Below, one piece after another: positions 25,807-34,192 of a DNA stretch of 64,000 nt. Under the pieces are notes generated by a model that saw only the letters and a program-made list of their open reading frames with translations, made no database searches and was not told the DNA's origin. The first letter of the stretch is position 1. The number at the start of each line of letters is the position of its first letter. Origin of the DNA: JAAYVZ01 sp035384965 (lineage in GTDB: Bacteria; Acidobacteriota; Thermoanaerobaculia; Thermoanaerobaculales; Thermoanaerobaculaceae); contig DAOOJE010000007.1 of NCBI GenBank assembly GCA_035384965.1, positions 1 through 64,000 on the forward strand. Direction: 5' to 3'. The translations under genes and the position numbers were made by a program.

Positions 25807-28187
25807 GGCTGCGGATCGTCTGCCGGGGCGTGGTGCAGGGCGTGGGTTTCCGTCCCACTGTGCACCGGGTGGCGACCGGGCTCGGCCTCGCGGGGTTCGT
25901 GCAAAACACCCCCGAAGGCGTGGTCGTCGAGGTGGAAGGCCCCGCGGCCGAGGACTTCGTGGCCGCGTTGCGGCAAGCGCTCCCGCCGCTCGCCCGTCTC
26001 GACGAGGTGAGCCTGCAGGTCGTTCCCGCCCGCGGCGAGGCTGGCTTCGAGGTCCGGGCCTCGTCGGAAGGCGCGAGGAAGCGGGCGCTGGTGCCGCCGG
26101 ACGCCGCGTTGTGCGCCGAGTGCCGGGCCGAAATGGAGAATCCCACCGACCGACGCTTCCGCTACCCGTTCGTGACGTGCACCAATTGCGGGCCTCGCTT
26201 TTCGCTCGTGCGCTCGCTGCCGTACGACCGCGAGCGCACCTCCATGGCCTGCTTTCCGCTCTGCCCCGCCTGCCGGCGCGAGTACGAGGACCCGGCGGAC
26301 CGCCGGTTCCACGCCGAGCCGGTGTGCTGCCCTGCCTGCGGCCCGAGGTTGTGGCTCGTTGCGGGGAACGGTGGGGAACGCACTCGGCTCTCGACTCTCG
26401 ACCGGGCAGGCGGGGGGCCGTCCACGTCCTGGTGCTCCCAGGTGGAGGGACGGGGTAGGCTCGACGGCATGCACGAGGTGCTGGCCGGGGCGAGAGAGGT
26501 GCTGGCTCGTGGGGGGGTCGTGGCAGTCAAGGGAGTGGGCGGGTTCCAGCTCGCCTGCCGTGCCGACGACGAGGCCGCCGTGGCCCGGTTGCGGGAGCGG
26601 AAGCGGCGCCCGTCCAGGCCGTTCGCGGTGATGGCCCGAGACCTCGACGCAGCGCGGCGCTTGGTTGTGTTGACAGCTGCCGAGGAGGCCGAGCTGACGT
26701 CGGCGCGGGCGCCAATCCTGCTCGCGCCGCGCCGCGAGGCAGGGGGCGTTGCGGCGGGAGTGGCACCGGGCCTTGGGGACCTAGGTGTGCTGTTGCCCAC
26801 GACGCCGCTGCACGTGGAGCTGTTCCGCGGCGCCCGGTATGACGCGCTCGTGATGACCTCGGGGAACGTCTCGGACGAACCGATTTGCCGCACGAACCGC
26901 GAGGCCCTCGATCGCCTGCGAGCCATCGCGGACGCCTTCCTCCTCCACGATCGCGACGTGGTGCGGCGGGTTGACGACACGGTCATGCGGAGCGACAGGG
27001 ATGCGCCGTTCATGGTACGCAGGGGCCGCGGCACGGTGCCGGAGGCCCTGCCGTCGCCCTCGGCTGCCCCCCGACCGGTGCTGGGTCTCGGGGGGTTCCT
27101 GCAGGTCACCGCGTGTCTTGCCGTCGGCCGGGAAGCGTTCTTCTCGCAGCACGTGGGCGACCTGGACAGCGAGGCGGCCCGGGCGTTTCTGCGCGAGGTC
27201 GTCGAGGGGCTCGAGGACTTCCTGCAGGCCGCCAGTCAGGTGGTGGTGGTCGACGAGCACCCGGACTACCCGTCGACCTGGCTGGGCGAGGAACTGACGC
27301 GCTTGCGTGGCGCCGAGATCGTGCGTGTCCAGCACCACCTCGCGCACGCTGCCGCGGTGCTGGCCGAGTGGGAGCGGTTCCCCACGGCCGATGAGGTCGC
27401 GGTCGCGATCGCCTTCGATGGCACGGGGTGGGGCCCTGACGGCACGGCGTGGGGTGGCGAGTGGCTGGAGCTCGACGGCGACCTGGGCTGGCGGCGGCTC
27501 GCCGCGCTGCAGCCGCTGCCGCTCGTCGGAGGTGACGCGGCGGTGCGCGAACCTTGGCGCGTCGCCGTGGCGGTCCTCGAGCTCGCCGGCCTCGGAGCGC
27601 AGGTCAGGGCGCTGCCGCTGGCCTCGCTCGTCGAAAGCCACCGGCTGGCCCAGGTGGGGTCACTGGCGCGCGGTGGCTGGCCGCTGGCCTCGGGCGCCGG
27701 GCGCCTGTTCGAGGCGCTGGGCGCGCTCTTGGGTCTGGTGGCCGTGAACGGCTATGAGGGGGAGGCTGCAGCGCGGGTGGAGGCACTGGCAGCCGCCGCA
27801 AGCCCGGTCGAGGTCTGGCCGGAGCTGGAGCTGGGATCCCAGCGGCAGTTTCCGTCCGTCGCGCTGTTTGCGGCCGCGGCCCGGAGGCTGCTGGAAGGGG
27901 AACCCGCGGCAGCGGTTGCAGCCGGGTTCCACGCCACGTTCTGCCACCTGGCGGTCGAGCTGACCCGTGCTGTGGCGCGGCCCGGAGTGGTAGCCTTGGG
28001 CGGGGGGTGCATGGTCAACCGACTGCTGCGACGGGGGTTGGCCGAGGGGCTCCGCAGGGCGGGTTTTGAGCCACTGCTGCCGTGCCGGGTGCCGCCCGGC
28101 GATGGTGGACTCGCTTACGGGCAGGCGGTGCTGGGAGCGGTGGCAGCGGCGCGCGGCGTACGCCCCTGCCAGAGAGGAGCGGCCTGA
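25803..28187 (+). CDS. hypF: Carbamoyltransferase HypF
   Basis: In this 794-aa protein an acylphosphatase domain (1-90, GVVQGVGFRPTVHRVA) is followed by two zinc fingers (Cys104/107/126/129 and Cys154/157/176/179). Then come a YrdC-like domain (VVAVKGVGGFQLACRA, SRPFAVMARDL, MTSGNVSDEPICRTN) and a Kae1-like C-domain (VQHHLAHAAAVLAE, VALGGGCMVNRLL). It makes the thiocarboxamide precursor of the iron cyanide ligands with HypE. Residues about 187-222, between fingers and YrdC domain, are extra and include translated heptamer repeats. The GTG at 25803 has a GGGGGGAG site 3 nt upstream. Confidence 0.95.
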   Translation: MRLRIVCRGVVQGVGFRPTVHRVATGLGLAGFVQNTPEGVVVEVEGPAAEDFVAALRQALPPLARLDEVSLQVVPARGEAGFEVRASSEGARKRALVPPDAALCAECRAEMENPTDRRFRYPFVTCTNCGPRFSLVRSLPYDRERTSMACFPLCPACRREYEDPADRRFHAEPVCCPACGPRLWLVAGNGGERTRLSTLDRAGGGPSTSWCSQVEGRGRLDGMHEVLAGAREVLARGGVVAVKGVGGFQLACRADDEAAVARLRERKRRPSRPFAVMARDLDAARRLVVLTAAEEAELTSARAPILLAPRREAGGVAAGVAPGLGDLGVLLPTTPLHVELFRGARYDALVMTSGNVSDEPICRTNREALDRLRAIADAFLLHDRDVVRRVDDTVMRSDRDAPFMVRRGRGTVPEALPSPSAAPRPVLGLGGFLQVTACLAVGREAFFSQHVGDLDSEAARAFLREVVEGLEDFLQAASQVVVVDEHPDYPSTWLGEELTRLRGAEIVRVQHHLAHAAAVLAEWERFPTADEVAVAIAFDGTGWGPDGTAWGGEWLELDGDLGWRRLAALQPLPLVGGDAAVREPWRVAVAVLELAGLGAQVRALPLASLVESHRLAQVGSLARGGWPLASGAGRLFEALGALLGLVAVNGYEGEAAARVEALAAAASPVEVWPELELGSQRQFPSVALFAAAARRLLEGEPAAAVAAGFHATFCHLAVELTRAVARPGVVALGGGCMVNRLLRRGLAEGLRRAGFEPLLPCRVPPGDGGLAYGQAVLGAVAAARGVRPCQRGAA
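26390..26417. repeat. Family-A heptamer repeat inside hypF
   Basis: Units CTCGACT, CTCGACC, GGGCAGG, CGGGGGG lie in frame inside hypF and encode part of an otherwise non-conserved linker (LSTLDRAGG, about residues 196-205). They match the intergenic array at 46176-46210 over their first three units. Confidence 0.55.
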
Positions 28188-28438
28188 TGTGTCTTGCAGT
28201 CCCGATGCAGGTGCTCGAGCGGCGGGGTGAGCTGGCAATCGTCGAGCTCGACGGGGTGCAGCGCGAGGTGTCGCTGATGCTGCAGCCCGAGGCAAAGAGG
28301 GGCGACTTCGTGCTCGTGCATGCCGGGTACGCGATCGGCATTGTCGACGAGCAGGAAGCGCGCGAAACGCTGGCGCTGCTCGCGGAGATGGCGAGGCTGG
28401 AAGGCGGAGAGGGTGAGCCAGGAGCGGCGTTTCGCTGA
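28187..28438 (+). CDS. hypC: Hydrogenase assembly chaperone HypC
   Basis: The 83-aa protein begins MCLAVPMQVLER, the signature with the essential Cys2, and contains HAGYAIGIVDEQEARET, typical of HypC. It shuttles the Fe(CN)2CO moiety from HypD to the large subunit. The ATG overlaps the hypF stop (TGATG), and the end overlaps hypD by 26 bp. Confidence 0.95.
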   Translation: MCLAVPMQVLERRGELAIVELDGVQREVSLMLQPEAKRGDFVLVHAGYAIGIVDEQEARETLALLAEMARLEGGEGEPGAAFR

Positions 28439-29501
28439 CCCTGCGGCGGTGCGGGCGCTGGCAACCCGGATCGCACGCCTCGCAGAGGGCCTGCCACGCT
28501 GCATCACGATCATGGAGGTCTGCGGGACACACACCCACGCGGTGGCGGCGGCCGGCTTGCGTCGCCTGCTGCCGCCCGCGGTCCGCCTGATTGCCGGCCC
28601 GGGTTGCCCGGTGTGCGTCACGCCGGTGGGGTACGTGGACCGCGCCGAGGCGCTGGCCCGCCGCCCCGACGTCATTGTCGCAACGTTTGGGGACCTCGTC
28701 AGGGTGCCGTCGAGCCACGGCAGCCTCGAGCAGTGCCGGGCGGAGGGAGGCGCCGTGCACGTCGTCTACTCGCCGCGCGACGCCCTTGCTGTGGCACGCG
28801 AGAACCCCGGCCGCACCGTGGTCTTTCTGGGCGTGGGGTTCGAGACAACGACGCCCACGGTGGCCGCCGCCCTGGCCGAGGCCGAGACGGCGGGTGTGCC
28901 CAACTTCCGCGTCCTCGCGGGGCACAAGGTGATGCCGCCGCCAATGCGGGCGCTGGCGCTCGACCCCGCCGTGCAGGTGGACGGCTTCCTGCTGCCGGGC
29001 CACGTCTCGGTGATCGTCGGCTCGGACGCCTTCGAGTTCGTCGCCTCGGAGCTGGGGCGTCCCGCTGTCGTGGTGGGGTTTGCGCCCACCGACGTGCTGC
29101 GCGGTGTGGAGGCCATCGTCCGCCAGGTGCGGGAGGGAAGGCCCGCGATTGAAAACCTCTATGCCAGGGTGGTCACGCGGGAGGGTAACCGCGAGGCGCG
29201 GGCGCTCGTCGACCGCTTCTTCGAACCCGTCGACGCCGTTTGGCGCGGGCTCGGCCCCATTCCGGGCTCGGGCCTGGCGCTGCGCGAAGGTCTGGCCCAC
29301 CGCGACGCCGGACGCATCGAGGTCGAGGTGTGCGCGCCGGTGGAGCCGCACGGGTGCCGGTGCGGGGACGTCCTCAAGGGCGTCATCGATCCCCCGGAGT
29401 GCCCGCTGTTCGGGCGGGTCTGCACGCCGGCCTCCGCCGTGGGCGCCTGCATGGTCTCGAGCGAAGGCAGCTGCGCCGCGTGGTACCGCCATGGAGGATG
29501 A
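28413..29501 (+). CDS. hypD: Hydrogenase maturation factor HypD
   Basis: This 362-aa protein has the conserved MEVCGTHTH (Cys37) and GPGCPVC (Cys65, Cys68) of the iron-coordinating centre, FLGVGFETTTPTVAA, and LPGHVSVIVG. A C-terminal Cys-rich [4Fe-4S] region (HGCRCGDVLKG, PECPLFGRVCTP, AVGACMVSSEGSCAAWY) follows. It is the scaffold on which Fe(CN)2CO is built with HypC. The GTG at 28413 fits the N-terminal start and lies inside hypC. Confidence 0.95.
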   Translation: MSQERRFADPAAVRALATRIARLAEGLPRCITIMEVCGTHTHAVAAAGLRRLLPPAVRLIAGPGCPVCVTPVGYVDRAEALARRPDVIVATFGDLVRVPSSHGSLEQCRAEGGAVHVVYSPRDALAVARENPGRTVVFLGVGFETTTPTVAAALAEAETAGVPNFRVLAGHKVMPPPMRALALDPAVQVDGFLLPGHVSVIVGSDAFEFVASELGRPAVVVGFAPTDVLRGVEAIVRQVREGRPAIENLYARVVTREGNREARALVDRFFEPVDAVWRGLGPIPGSGLALREGLAHRDAGRIEVEVCAPVEPHGCRCGDVLKGVIDPPECPLFGRVCTPASAVGACMVSSEGSCAAWYRHGG

Positions 29502-29532
29502 GCGTGGGACGAGCAGTGGCTCGGAGGGAACG

Positions 29533-30549
29533 GTGAGGAAGGAGAGGATCCTGCTGGCGCACGGTGGCGGCGGACGACTCATGCAGGAGCTGATCCGGGG
29601 GCTGTTCGTGCCGGCGTTTTCGAACCCGGTCCTGGCCACGCTTTCGGACGCGGCGCTGCCAGGTGCGCTGCCGCCGGGACGGCCGGCGTTCACCACCGAT
29701 GCCTTCGTCGTCGAGCCGTCCGTCTTCCCGGGTGGCGACCTCGGCTACCTCGCCGTGTGCGGCACGGTCAACGACCTGGCGGTGGCTGGCGCGACCCCGC
29801 TCTGGCTGTCGTTTGCCGTGATCCTCGAGGAGGGGCTGGAGGTCGAGCTGCTGCGGACATTCGTGGCGGGCGCCGCCCGAGCAGCTGGGGAGGCTGGTGT
29901 GCAGGTCGTCGCGGGAGACACCAAGGTCGTGCCGAAGGGCAAGGCCGACGGCGCGTTCATCGTCACCGCTGGTGTGGGGGTGGTACCGCCAGGCGTCGAC
30001 CTGGGCGACCACCGCATTGCGCCGGGGGATGCGGTTTTGGTGTCGGGGCCTGTCGGGGAGCACGGGGCCACGGTCATGGCGTGCCGCCACCATATGGCCG
30101 GCGCCGGGCTGCGCTCCGACTGCGCCCCGCTCGGTTCCCTCGCGGCGGCGCTGCGCGACGGCGGCGTCGAGCTCCACGCCATGCACGACCCGACCCGCGG
30201 CGGGCTGGCCACGACCTGCCACGAGGCGGCGAGCCGGGCCGGCGTGCGCATCGTCCTCGAGCAGGAGGCCGTGCCGGTGCGAGCGCAGGTCGCCGCAGTG
30301 TGCGAGCTGCTGGGGCTCGACCCGCTTTACGTGGCGTGCGAGGGCCGCCTGCTGGCGTGGGTGCGGGGAGAGGACGCCGAGCACGCGCTTTCGGTCCTCC
30401 GGGCTCACCCCCGGGGCGTGGAGGCAGCCGTCGTCGGTCGCGTCGAGGCTCGACTGCCGGAGCAGGCGCCGGTGGTGCTCCGCACGCCGTTCGGGAGCGT
30501 GCGGGTGCTCGACCTGCTCGCCGGCTCCGAGCTGCCGAGGATCTGCTGA
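29533..30549 (+). CDS. hypE: Hydrogenase maturation factor HypE
   Basis: The 338-aa AIR-synthase-like enzyme begins ERILLAHGGGGRLMQELI. It has CGTVNDLAVAGATPLWLS, VAGDTKVVPKGKADG and DPTRGGLATTCHEAA, and ends in the invariant PRIC, whose terminal Cys accepts the carbamoyl group and becomes thiocyanate. The GTG at 29533 has GGAGGG 4 nt upstream; an ATG at 29491 would add 14 poorly conserved residues. The stop overlaps the DUF4126 gene (TGATG). Confidence 0.94.
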   Translation: MRKERILLAHGGGGRLMQELIRGLFVPAFSNPVLATLSDAALPGALPPGRPAFTTDAFVVEPSVFPGGDLGYLAVCGTVNDLAVAGATPLWLSFAVILEEGLEVELLRTFVAGAARAAGEAGVQVVAGDTKVVPKGKADGAFIVTAGVGVVPPGVDLGDHRIAPGDAVLVSGPVGEHGATVMACRHHMAGAGLRSDCAPLGSLAAALRDGGVELHAMHDPTRGGLATTCHEAASRAGVRIVLEQEAVPVRAQVAAVCELLGLDPLYVACEGRLLAWVRGEDAEHALSVLRAHPRGVEAAVVGRVEARLPEQAPVVLRTPFGSVRVLDLLAGSELPRIC

Positions 30550-31115
30550 TGGACACCTCGCTCGGCGACATAGCCCTCTCGGTCTGTCTCGGGCTCGGGC
30601 TGGCGGCGGCCGCGGGGTTCCGGATCTTCGTCCCCCCGCTCGTGCTCTCGGCGGCGGCGATGCTCGGGCTCGTGGAGCTGGCGCCAGGGCTCGAGTGGAT
30701 GGGCAGCTGGCCGGCGCTGCTCACGTTCGCCGTGGCGGTGGCGCTGGAGATCGGCGCCTACTACGTGCCGTGGCTCGACAACCTGCTCGACGCCCTGGGT
30801 GCGCCGCTCGCGGTGGGCGCCGGGATCGTCCTGGTGGCGGCGCCGCTCGGGGACGTCGGCCCGGTCGCTCGCTGGACGCTCGCCGTGCTGGCGGGCGGTG
30901 CGGTGGCGGGCGGCGTCCATGTCTCGCTCGCGCTTGTCCGCAAGGCCTCGAGCCTGGCGACGGGAGGGCTCGCGAACTGGCTGGTCGCCACCGGAGAGGC
31001 GGTCATGTCGTTCTCGCTCGCCGTTCTCGCCGTCGTGTTGCCGCTGCTCGCCATCGGCTGCGTGCTGCTCGCTCTCGCCCTCGCCCGCCGCCTCGCCCGT
31101 CCGGCGCGAGGTTGA
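30549..31115 (+). CDS. DUF4126 integral membrane protein
   Basis: The 188-aa protein has hydrophobic helices through its length, with the family features GFRIFVPPLVLSAAAMLG, ALEIGAYYVPWLDNLLDALG and a mid-protein GGAVAGGVHVSLALVRKASS. Function is unknown. It is translationally coupled to hypE, so it may simply be carried along, or it may serve the same membrane hydrogenase pathway. Confidence 0.75.
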   Translation: MDTSLGDIALSVCLGLGLAAAAGFRIFVPPLVLSAAAMLGLVELAPGLEWMGSWPALLTFAVAVALEIGAYYVPWLDNLLDALGAPLAVGAGIVLVAAPLGDVGPVARWTLAVLAGGAVAGGVHVSLALVRKASSLATGGLANWLVATGEAVMSFSLAVLAVVLPLLAIGCVLLALALARRLARPARG

Positions 31116-31225
31116 CAGTTGATGGGTGAGGCCAGCGGGCGGGCTCCGGAAGGGGCGCACCGCGCCGTCGGTCTCGTCCAGGTGCAGGTCCAGGTCGCGG
31201 ATGGGTGGAGGGTACGGGTGGAAAA

Positions 31226-31249
31226 CCAGCCACCAAGTACCAACAACTG
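31226..31249. repeat. Short 7-nt-period repeat (family C)
   Basis: Units CCAGCCA, CCAAGTA, CCAACAA and CTG can be read; on the other strand this is TTGTTGG, TACTTGG, TGGCTGG. It lies in the 139-bp convergent gap between the DUF4126 gene and the kinase gene. No terminator hairpin was seen there. Confidence 0.35.
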
Positions 31250-31254
31250 TCGCC

Positions 31255-32925
31255 TCAGTCGGAAAACGCCGAGCCGCCGATGAACTCGCGAAGCAGCGAG
31301 GTGTGGGGCACGTCGTCCTGGAAGATCGGCACGAACCACGCGAGGAACTTGAGCAGGCGATAGGCCTCGGTGTAGGTGGGGTGCTCGCGTGGTACCTCGA
31401 GCAGGAAGCGCTCGGCGTACACCTTGAGCACTGCCGGCTCGTAGACCAGCGCCGAGTTGAACATGATGTCGGCCTGTTCCTGGAACGGGAAGATGCCGCG
31501 CGCCTCACCGCGGCGCACCGAACTCCACATCTCGAGCGTGCGGGTGACCGGGTGGCCGCGGTACAGCCGGTCGCGCACCAGGCGACGGATGAGCCGGGCG
31601 TCGGAGGTGAAGATCCGGTTCTGGTCGTCGAGGATGAGCTGGGTGAGGGCGGAAATGAACAGGCGGAACTTGGTGTGCTCGGGGATCGCCTCGGTGAGCT
31701 TGGGGTTGAGGGCGTGGATCCCCTCGACGAGCAGGACCTGGTCGGGTTCCAGGTGGAGCCGGGTCCAGCGGCCGGGCTCGTCGCGCGTACCGGTGAGGAA
31801 GTTGTAGCGCGGCACCGCCACCTCCTCGCCGCGCAGCAGGGCGTCGAGCTGCTGGTTGAGGAGCGCGAGGTCGAGCGCCTCGATGGCCTCGTAGTCGGGC
31901 TTGCCGTCGGAGTCGACGGGGGTCCGGTCCCGGTTGACGAAGTAGTTGTCGAGAGAGAGCCCCACCGGCTGGATGCCGTTGACGCGAAGCTGGATCCCCA
32001 GCCGCTTGATGAACGTCGTCTTGCCGGAGGCCGACGGCCCGGCGACCAGGACCATGCGGATCCGCTTGCGCTCGGCAGCGATCGCGTCGGCGATCTGGGC
32101 GATGCGCTTTTCCTGGAACCCCTCGGCGATGCGGATCACCTCCGAGATCTCGCCCGACAGGCACACCCGGTTGAGAGCGCCCACGTTGGCCACCCCCAGC
32201 ACCTCGTTCCACCGCCGCGTCTCGCGGTAAATCGCGAAGAGCTTGGGCTGCGGGCGGAGCGGCCGCTCGCTCGCCGGCTCGCCGTTGCGCGGGAAACGCA
32301 GCAGCAGGCCGTCCTCGTACGGCAGCACGGCCACCCCCTTGAGGCGGCCGGCCGAGGGCGCCACAGCGCCGTGGGCGATGTCGTGGAAGGTTCCGCAGCT
32401 CACCAGCGGCACGGTGGACGAGCGGTAGGTCGCGAGCAGCGCGAGCGTCGCCTCCTGGCCGGCGGCGCGGAAGAGCGTCTCGGCTTCCTCGAGCGTCACC
32501 ACGCGGCGGACGAACGGGCGGTCCTCCCGGCAGATCTCGTCGACACGGCGGGCGATCGAGCTGACGACCTGCAGCGTGAGCGGGAACGGCGCCTGCCAGG
32601 AAAAGAAGTAGCCCTTGCCGAGCGACTGCCCGACGGTGAGCCGGGCCTCGGGGTACAGCTCGCGCACCGCCTCGAGCAGCACCAGCGAGGCCGACCGCCG
32701 GAAAACGGCCTCGCCGTCGCGCGATGGCAGTCGTACCGCCTCTAGGTCCACGTGGTGGCCGCGCAGCGGGAAGTCCAGCATCACCAGCCGGCGGTTGACG
32801 AGCGCTGCCAGGATGTCGTCGGGAAGCCTGTCGAAGTAGTCAGTCAGGAACTGGGCCACGGTCATCCCGCTCGCCACTTGCCGCCGCTCGCCCTGGAAGC
32901 TCACCACCACGCTCGTGCCCGGCAC
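31255..32925 (-). CDS. PRK/uridine kinase-family protein with TGS-like N-terminus
   Basis: This 556-aa protein has an N-terminal part (about 1-240) resembling the TGS/editing-like region of threonyl-tRNA synthetase (ASGMTVAQFLTDYF, FRRSASLVLLEAVRELYP). The C-terminal half is a P-loop kinase of the uridine kinase/phosphoribulokinase group (Walker A VLVAGPSASGKTTFIKRL, SLDNYFVNRDRTP, VLLVEGIHALNP). Such fusions are annotated as nucleoside kinases; the substrate is not defined here. Of two tandem GTG codons, the second (32925) is better spaced from GGAGG. A minus-strand TACAAT lies about 19 nt upstream. Confidence 0.8.
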   Translation of the reverse strand: MPGTSVVVSFQGERRQVASGMTVAQFLTDYFDRLPDDILAALVNRRLVMLDFPLRGHHVDLEAVRLPSRDGEAVFRRSASLVLLEAVRELYPEARLTVGQSLGKGYFFSWQAPFPLTLQVVSSIARRVDEICREDRPFVRRVVTLEEAETLFRAAGQEATLALLATYRSSTVPLVSCGTFHDIAHGAVAPSAGRLKGVAVLPYEDGLLLRFPRNGEPASERPLRPQPKLFAIYRETRRWNEVLGVANVGALNRVCLSGEISEVIRIAEGFQEKRIAQIADAIAAERKRIRMVLVAGPSASGKTTFIKRLGIQLRVNGIQPVGLSLDNYFVNRDRTPVDSDGKPDYEAIEALDLALLNQQLDALLRGEEVAVPRYNFLTGTRDEPGRWTRLHLEPDQVLLVEGIHALNPKLTEAIPEHTKFRLFISALTQLILDDQNRIFTSDARLIRRLVRDRLYRGHPVTRTLEMWSSVRRGEARGIFPFQEQADIMFNSALVYEPAVLKVYAERFLLEVPREHPTYTEAYRLLKFLAWFVPIFQDDVPHTSLLREFIGGSAFSD

Positions 32926-32943
32926 GCGCACCTCCGAACCGCC

Positions 32944-32949
32944 ATTGTA
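32944..32949 (-). promoter_or_regulatory. -10 element of the kinase gene
   Basis: The minus strand reads TACAATGGCGGTT, identical over 13 nt to the -10 region of the Yip1 gene (19776-19781). The start codon is about 19 nt further. Confidence 0.45.
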
Positions 32950-33017
32950 CGAGCTTTCCGCGCCGGCTGTCCTCTGCTACTGAAATTCGGAGACCTTGCG
33001 GGCCTCCTCGCTGGATT

Positions 33018-33389
33018 TCATGCGGTCGCCCGGCTCGGCCGGTCGCGCGTCATCCCGCCGGGGAGGCGCTGGCTCGACAGCTTCGTGACGGCTTCGATCG
33101 GGTTCGGCAAGGGCAGGATGCGCTCGAGGACCTTCGAGCCAGAGGGGTCAGAAGCGTGACGCCCGACTGGAAGTCGCCTCTGGGAGCCTCTGCTGCCGCG
33201 CCGCCGAGGATGTCCAGGGTGGCCTCGAGCGCGCCGCCCTCTTTCCACGAGGCGGCCGGCCGCGGACTCGGCGCTCTTGTGTCTGACGGTGAGGAGCCCG
33301 GTCAGCCCGGCTGTTGAATCGACACGTGACGAGACCGTGACACGCGTCGTGTGAGGCCAGGCGAGCTCGGCAGGCGGAGAGATCTCCAT
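33018..33389 (-). pseudogene. Possible frameshifted gene remnant
   Basis: In the 574-bp gap before lolA the minus strand has protein-like sequence that switches frame twice. One frame runs from an ATG at 33389 (MEISPPAELAWPH, TGLLTVRHKSAESAAGRLVE). A second frame continues about 33240-33140 (EGGALEATLDILGG, FQSGVTLLTPLA). The first frame then returns (KVLERILPLPNPIEAVTKLS). The joined reading looks like one decayed protein, but I cannot name the family. The remainder of 32950-33460 shows nothing else. Confidence 0.25.
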
Positions 33390-33462
33390 TTCCCTGCCGC
33401 CGTCCGTGGACACGGGCCGCCTCGCGTCGAGGACCGGACCCCGTGCCCGCGCCAGGGCCACG

Positions 33463-33492
33463 TTGCCTCGCACCTTCTTCGGATGCTAGGGT
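33463..33492 (+). promoter_or_regulatory. Promoter of the lolA-tgt-yajC-secDF unit
   Basis: TTGCCT (33463-33468) and TAGGGT (33487-33492) are 18 bp apart. The lolA ATG at 33500 is 7 nt after the -10, with no Shine-Dalgarno, again a leaderless arrangement. Confidence 0.55.
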
Positions 33493-33499
33493 TCCCCGC

Positions 33500-34192
33500 A
33501 TGAGGCGTCTGGGGTGGGTGTTGTGCGTGTCGGTCGCGGTGTGGACCTCGGGCCAGGAGCCGCTGCCGCCCGAGTTGCGGGGCGCCGACAAGCTCGCCGC
33601 GCTCGTGCAACGGGTGACGCAGGTGCAGGCCGGGACCACGACGCTGCAGGCCCGGTTCGAGCAGCGGAAGACGAGCCGGCTGCTCGCCGAGCCGACGGTG
33701 TCGCGCGGGCGCTTCTACTACAAGCACCCCGACATGGTGCGGTGGGAATACGAGAGCCCGCGGCCGATGACGGTCCTGCTGGCCGAGGGGGTGGCGATCA
33801 CCTACCGCCCGGCCGAGAAGCGGGCCGAGCGCGTCGAGGTGGGGCGCGTCCAGCGCCGGGTCTTCCGCTTCGTCGGCGCCGCCGAGCCCCTGGACCGGCT
33901 CAAGCAGAACTTTTCCTTCACCTTCCTGGATCCCGGCGAAGGCGGCAACTACACCCTCATCCTCAAGCCGACCTCGCACCTGCTCAAGAAGCGCCTGCGG
34001 CAAGTGGAGCTCGAGATCGACCGCGTCCGCATGATGCCGGTCGCGGTGTCGTACATCGAGGCGGACGGCGACTCGACGGCGTACCGCTTCACCGAAATCG
34101 TCGCCAACCAGCCGATCGAGGACGACTTCTTCACCCTCGCCTTACCGCCCGACGTGCAGGTCGTGGAGGTCAAGCTGGGGAGCCACGAGTAG
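33500..34192 (+). CDS. lolA: LolA-like outer-membrane lipoprotein carrier
   Basis: This 230-aa periplasmic protein has a signal peptide (MRRLGWVLCVSVAVWTSG). The LolA fold shows in LQARFEQRKTSRLLAEPTV, GRFYYKHPDMVRWEYESP, TVLLAEGVAITYRP, and the late segment YRFTEIVANQPIEDDFFTL. It would escort lipoproteins from the inner to the outer membrane. The ATG at 33500 directly precedes the signal peptide. The next gene starts immediately after its stop. Confidence 0.85.
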   Translation: MRRLGWVLCVSVAVWTSGQEPLPPELRGADKLAALVQRVTQVQAGTTTLQARFEQRKTSRLLAEPTVSRGRFYYKHPDMVRWEYESPRPMTVLLAEGVAITYRPAEKRAERVEVGRVQRRVFRFVGAAEPLDRLKQNFSFTFLDPGEGGNYTLILKPTSHLLKKRLRQVELEIDRVRMMPVAVSYIEADGDSTAYRFTEIVANQPIEDDFFTLALPPDVQVVEVKLGSHE

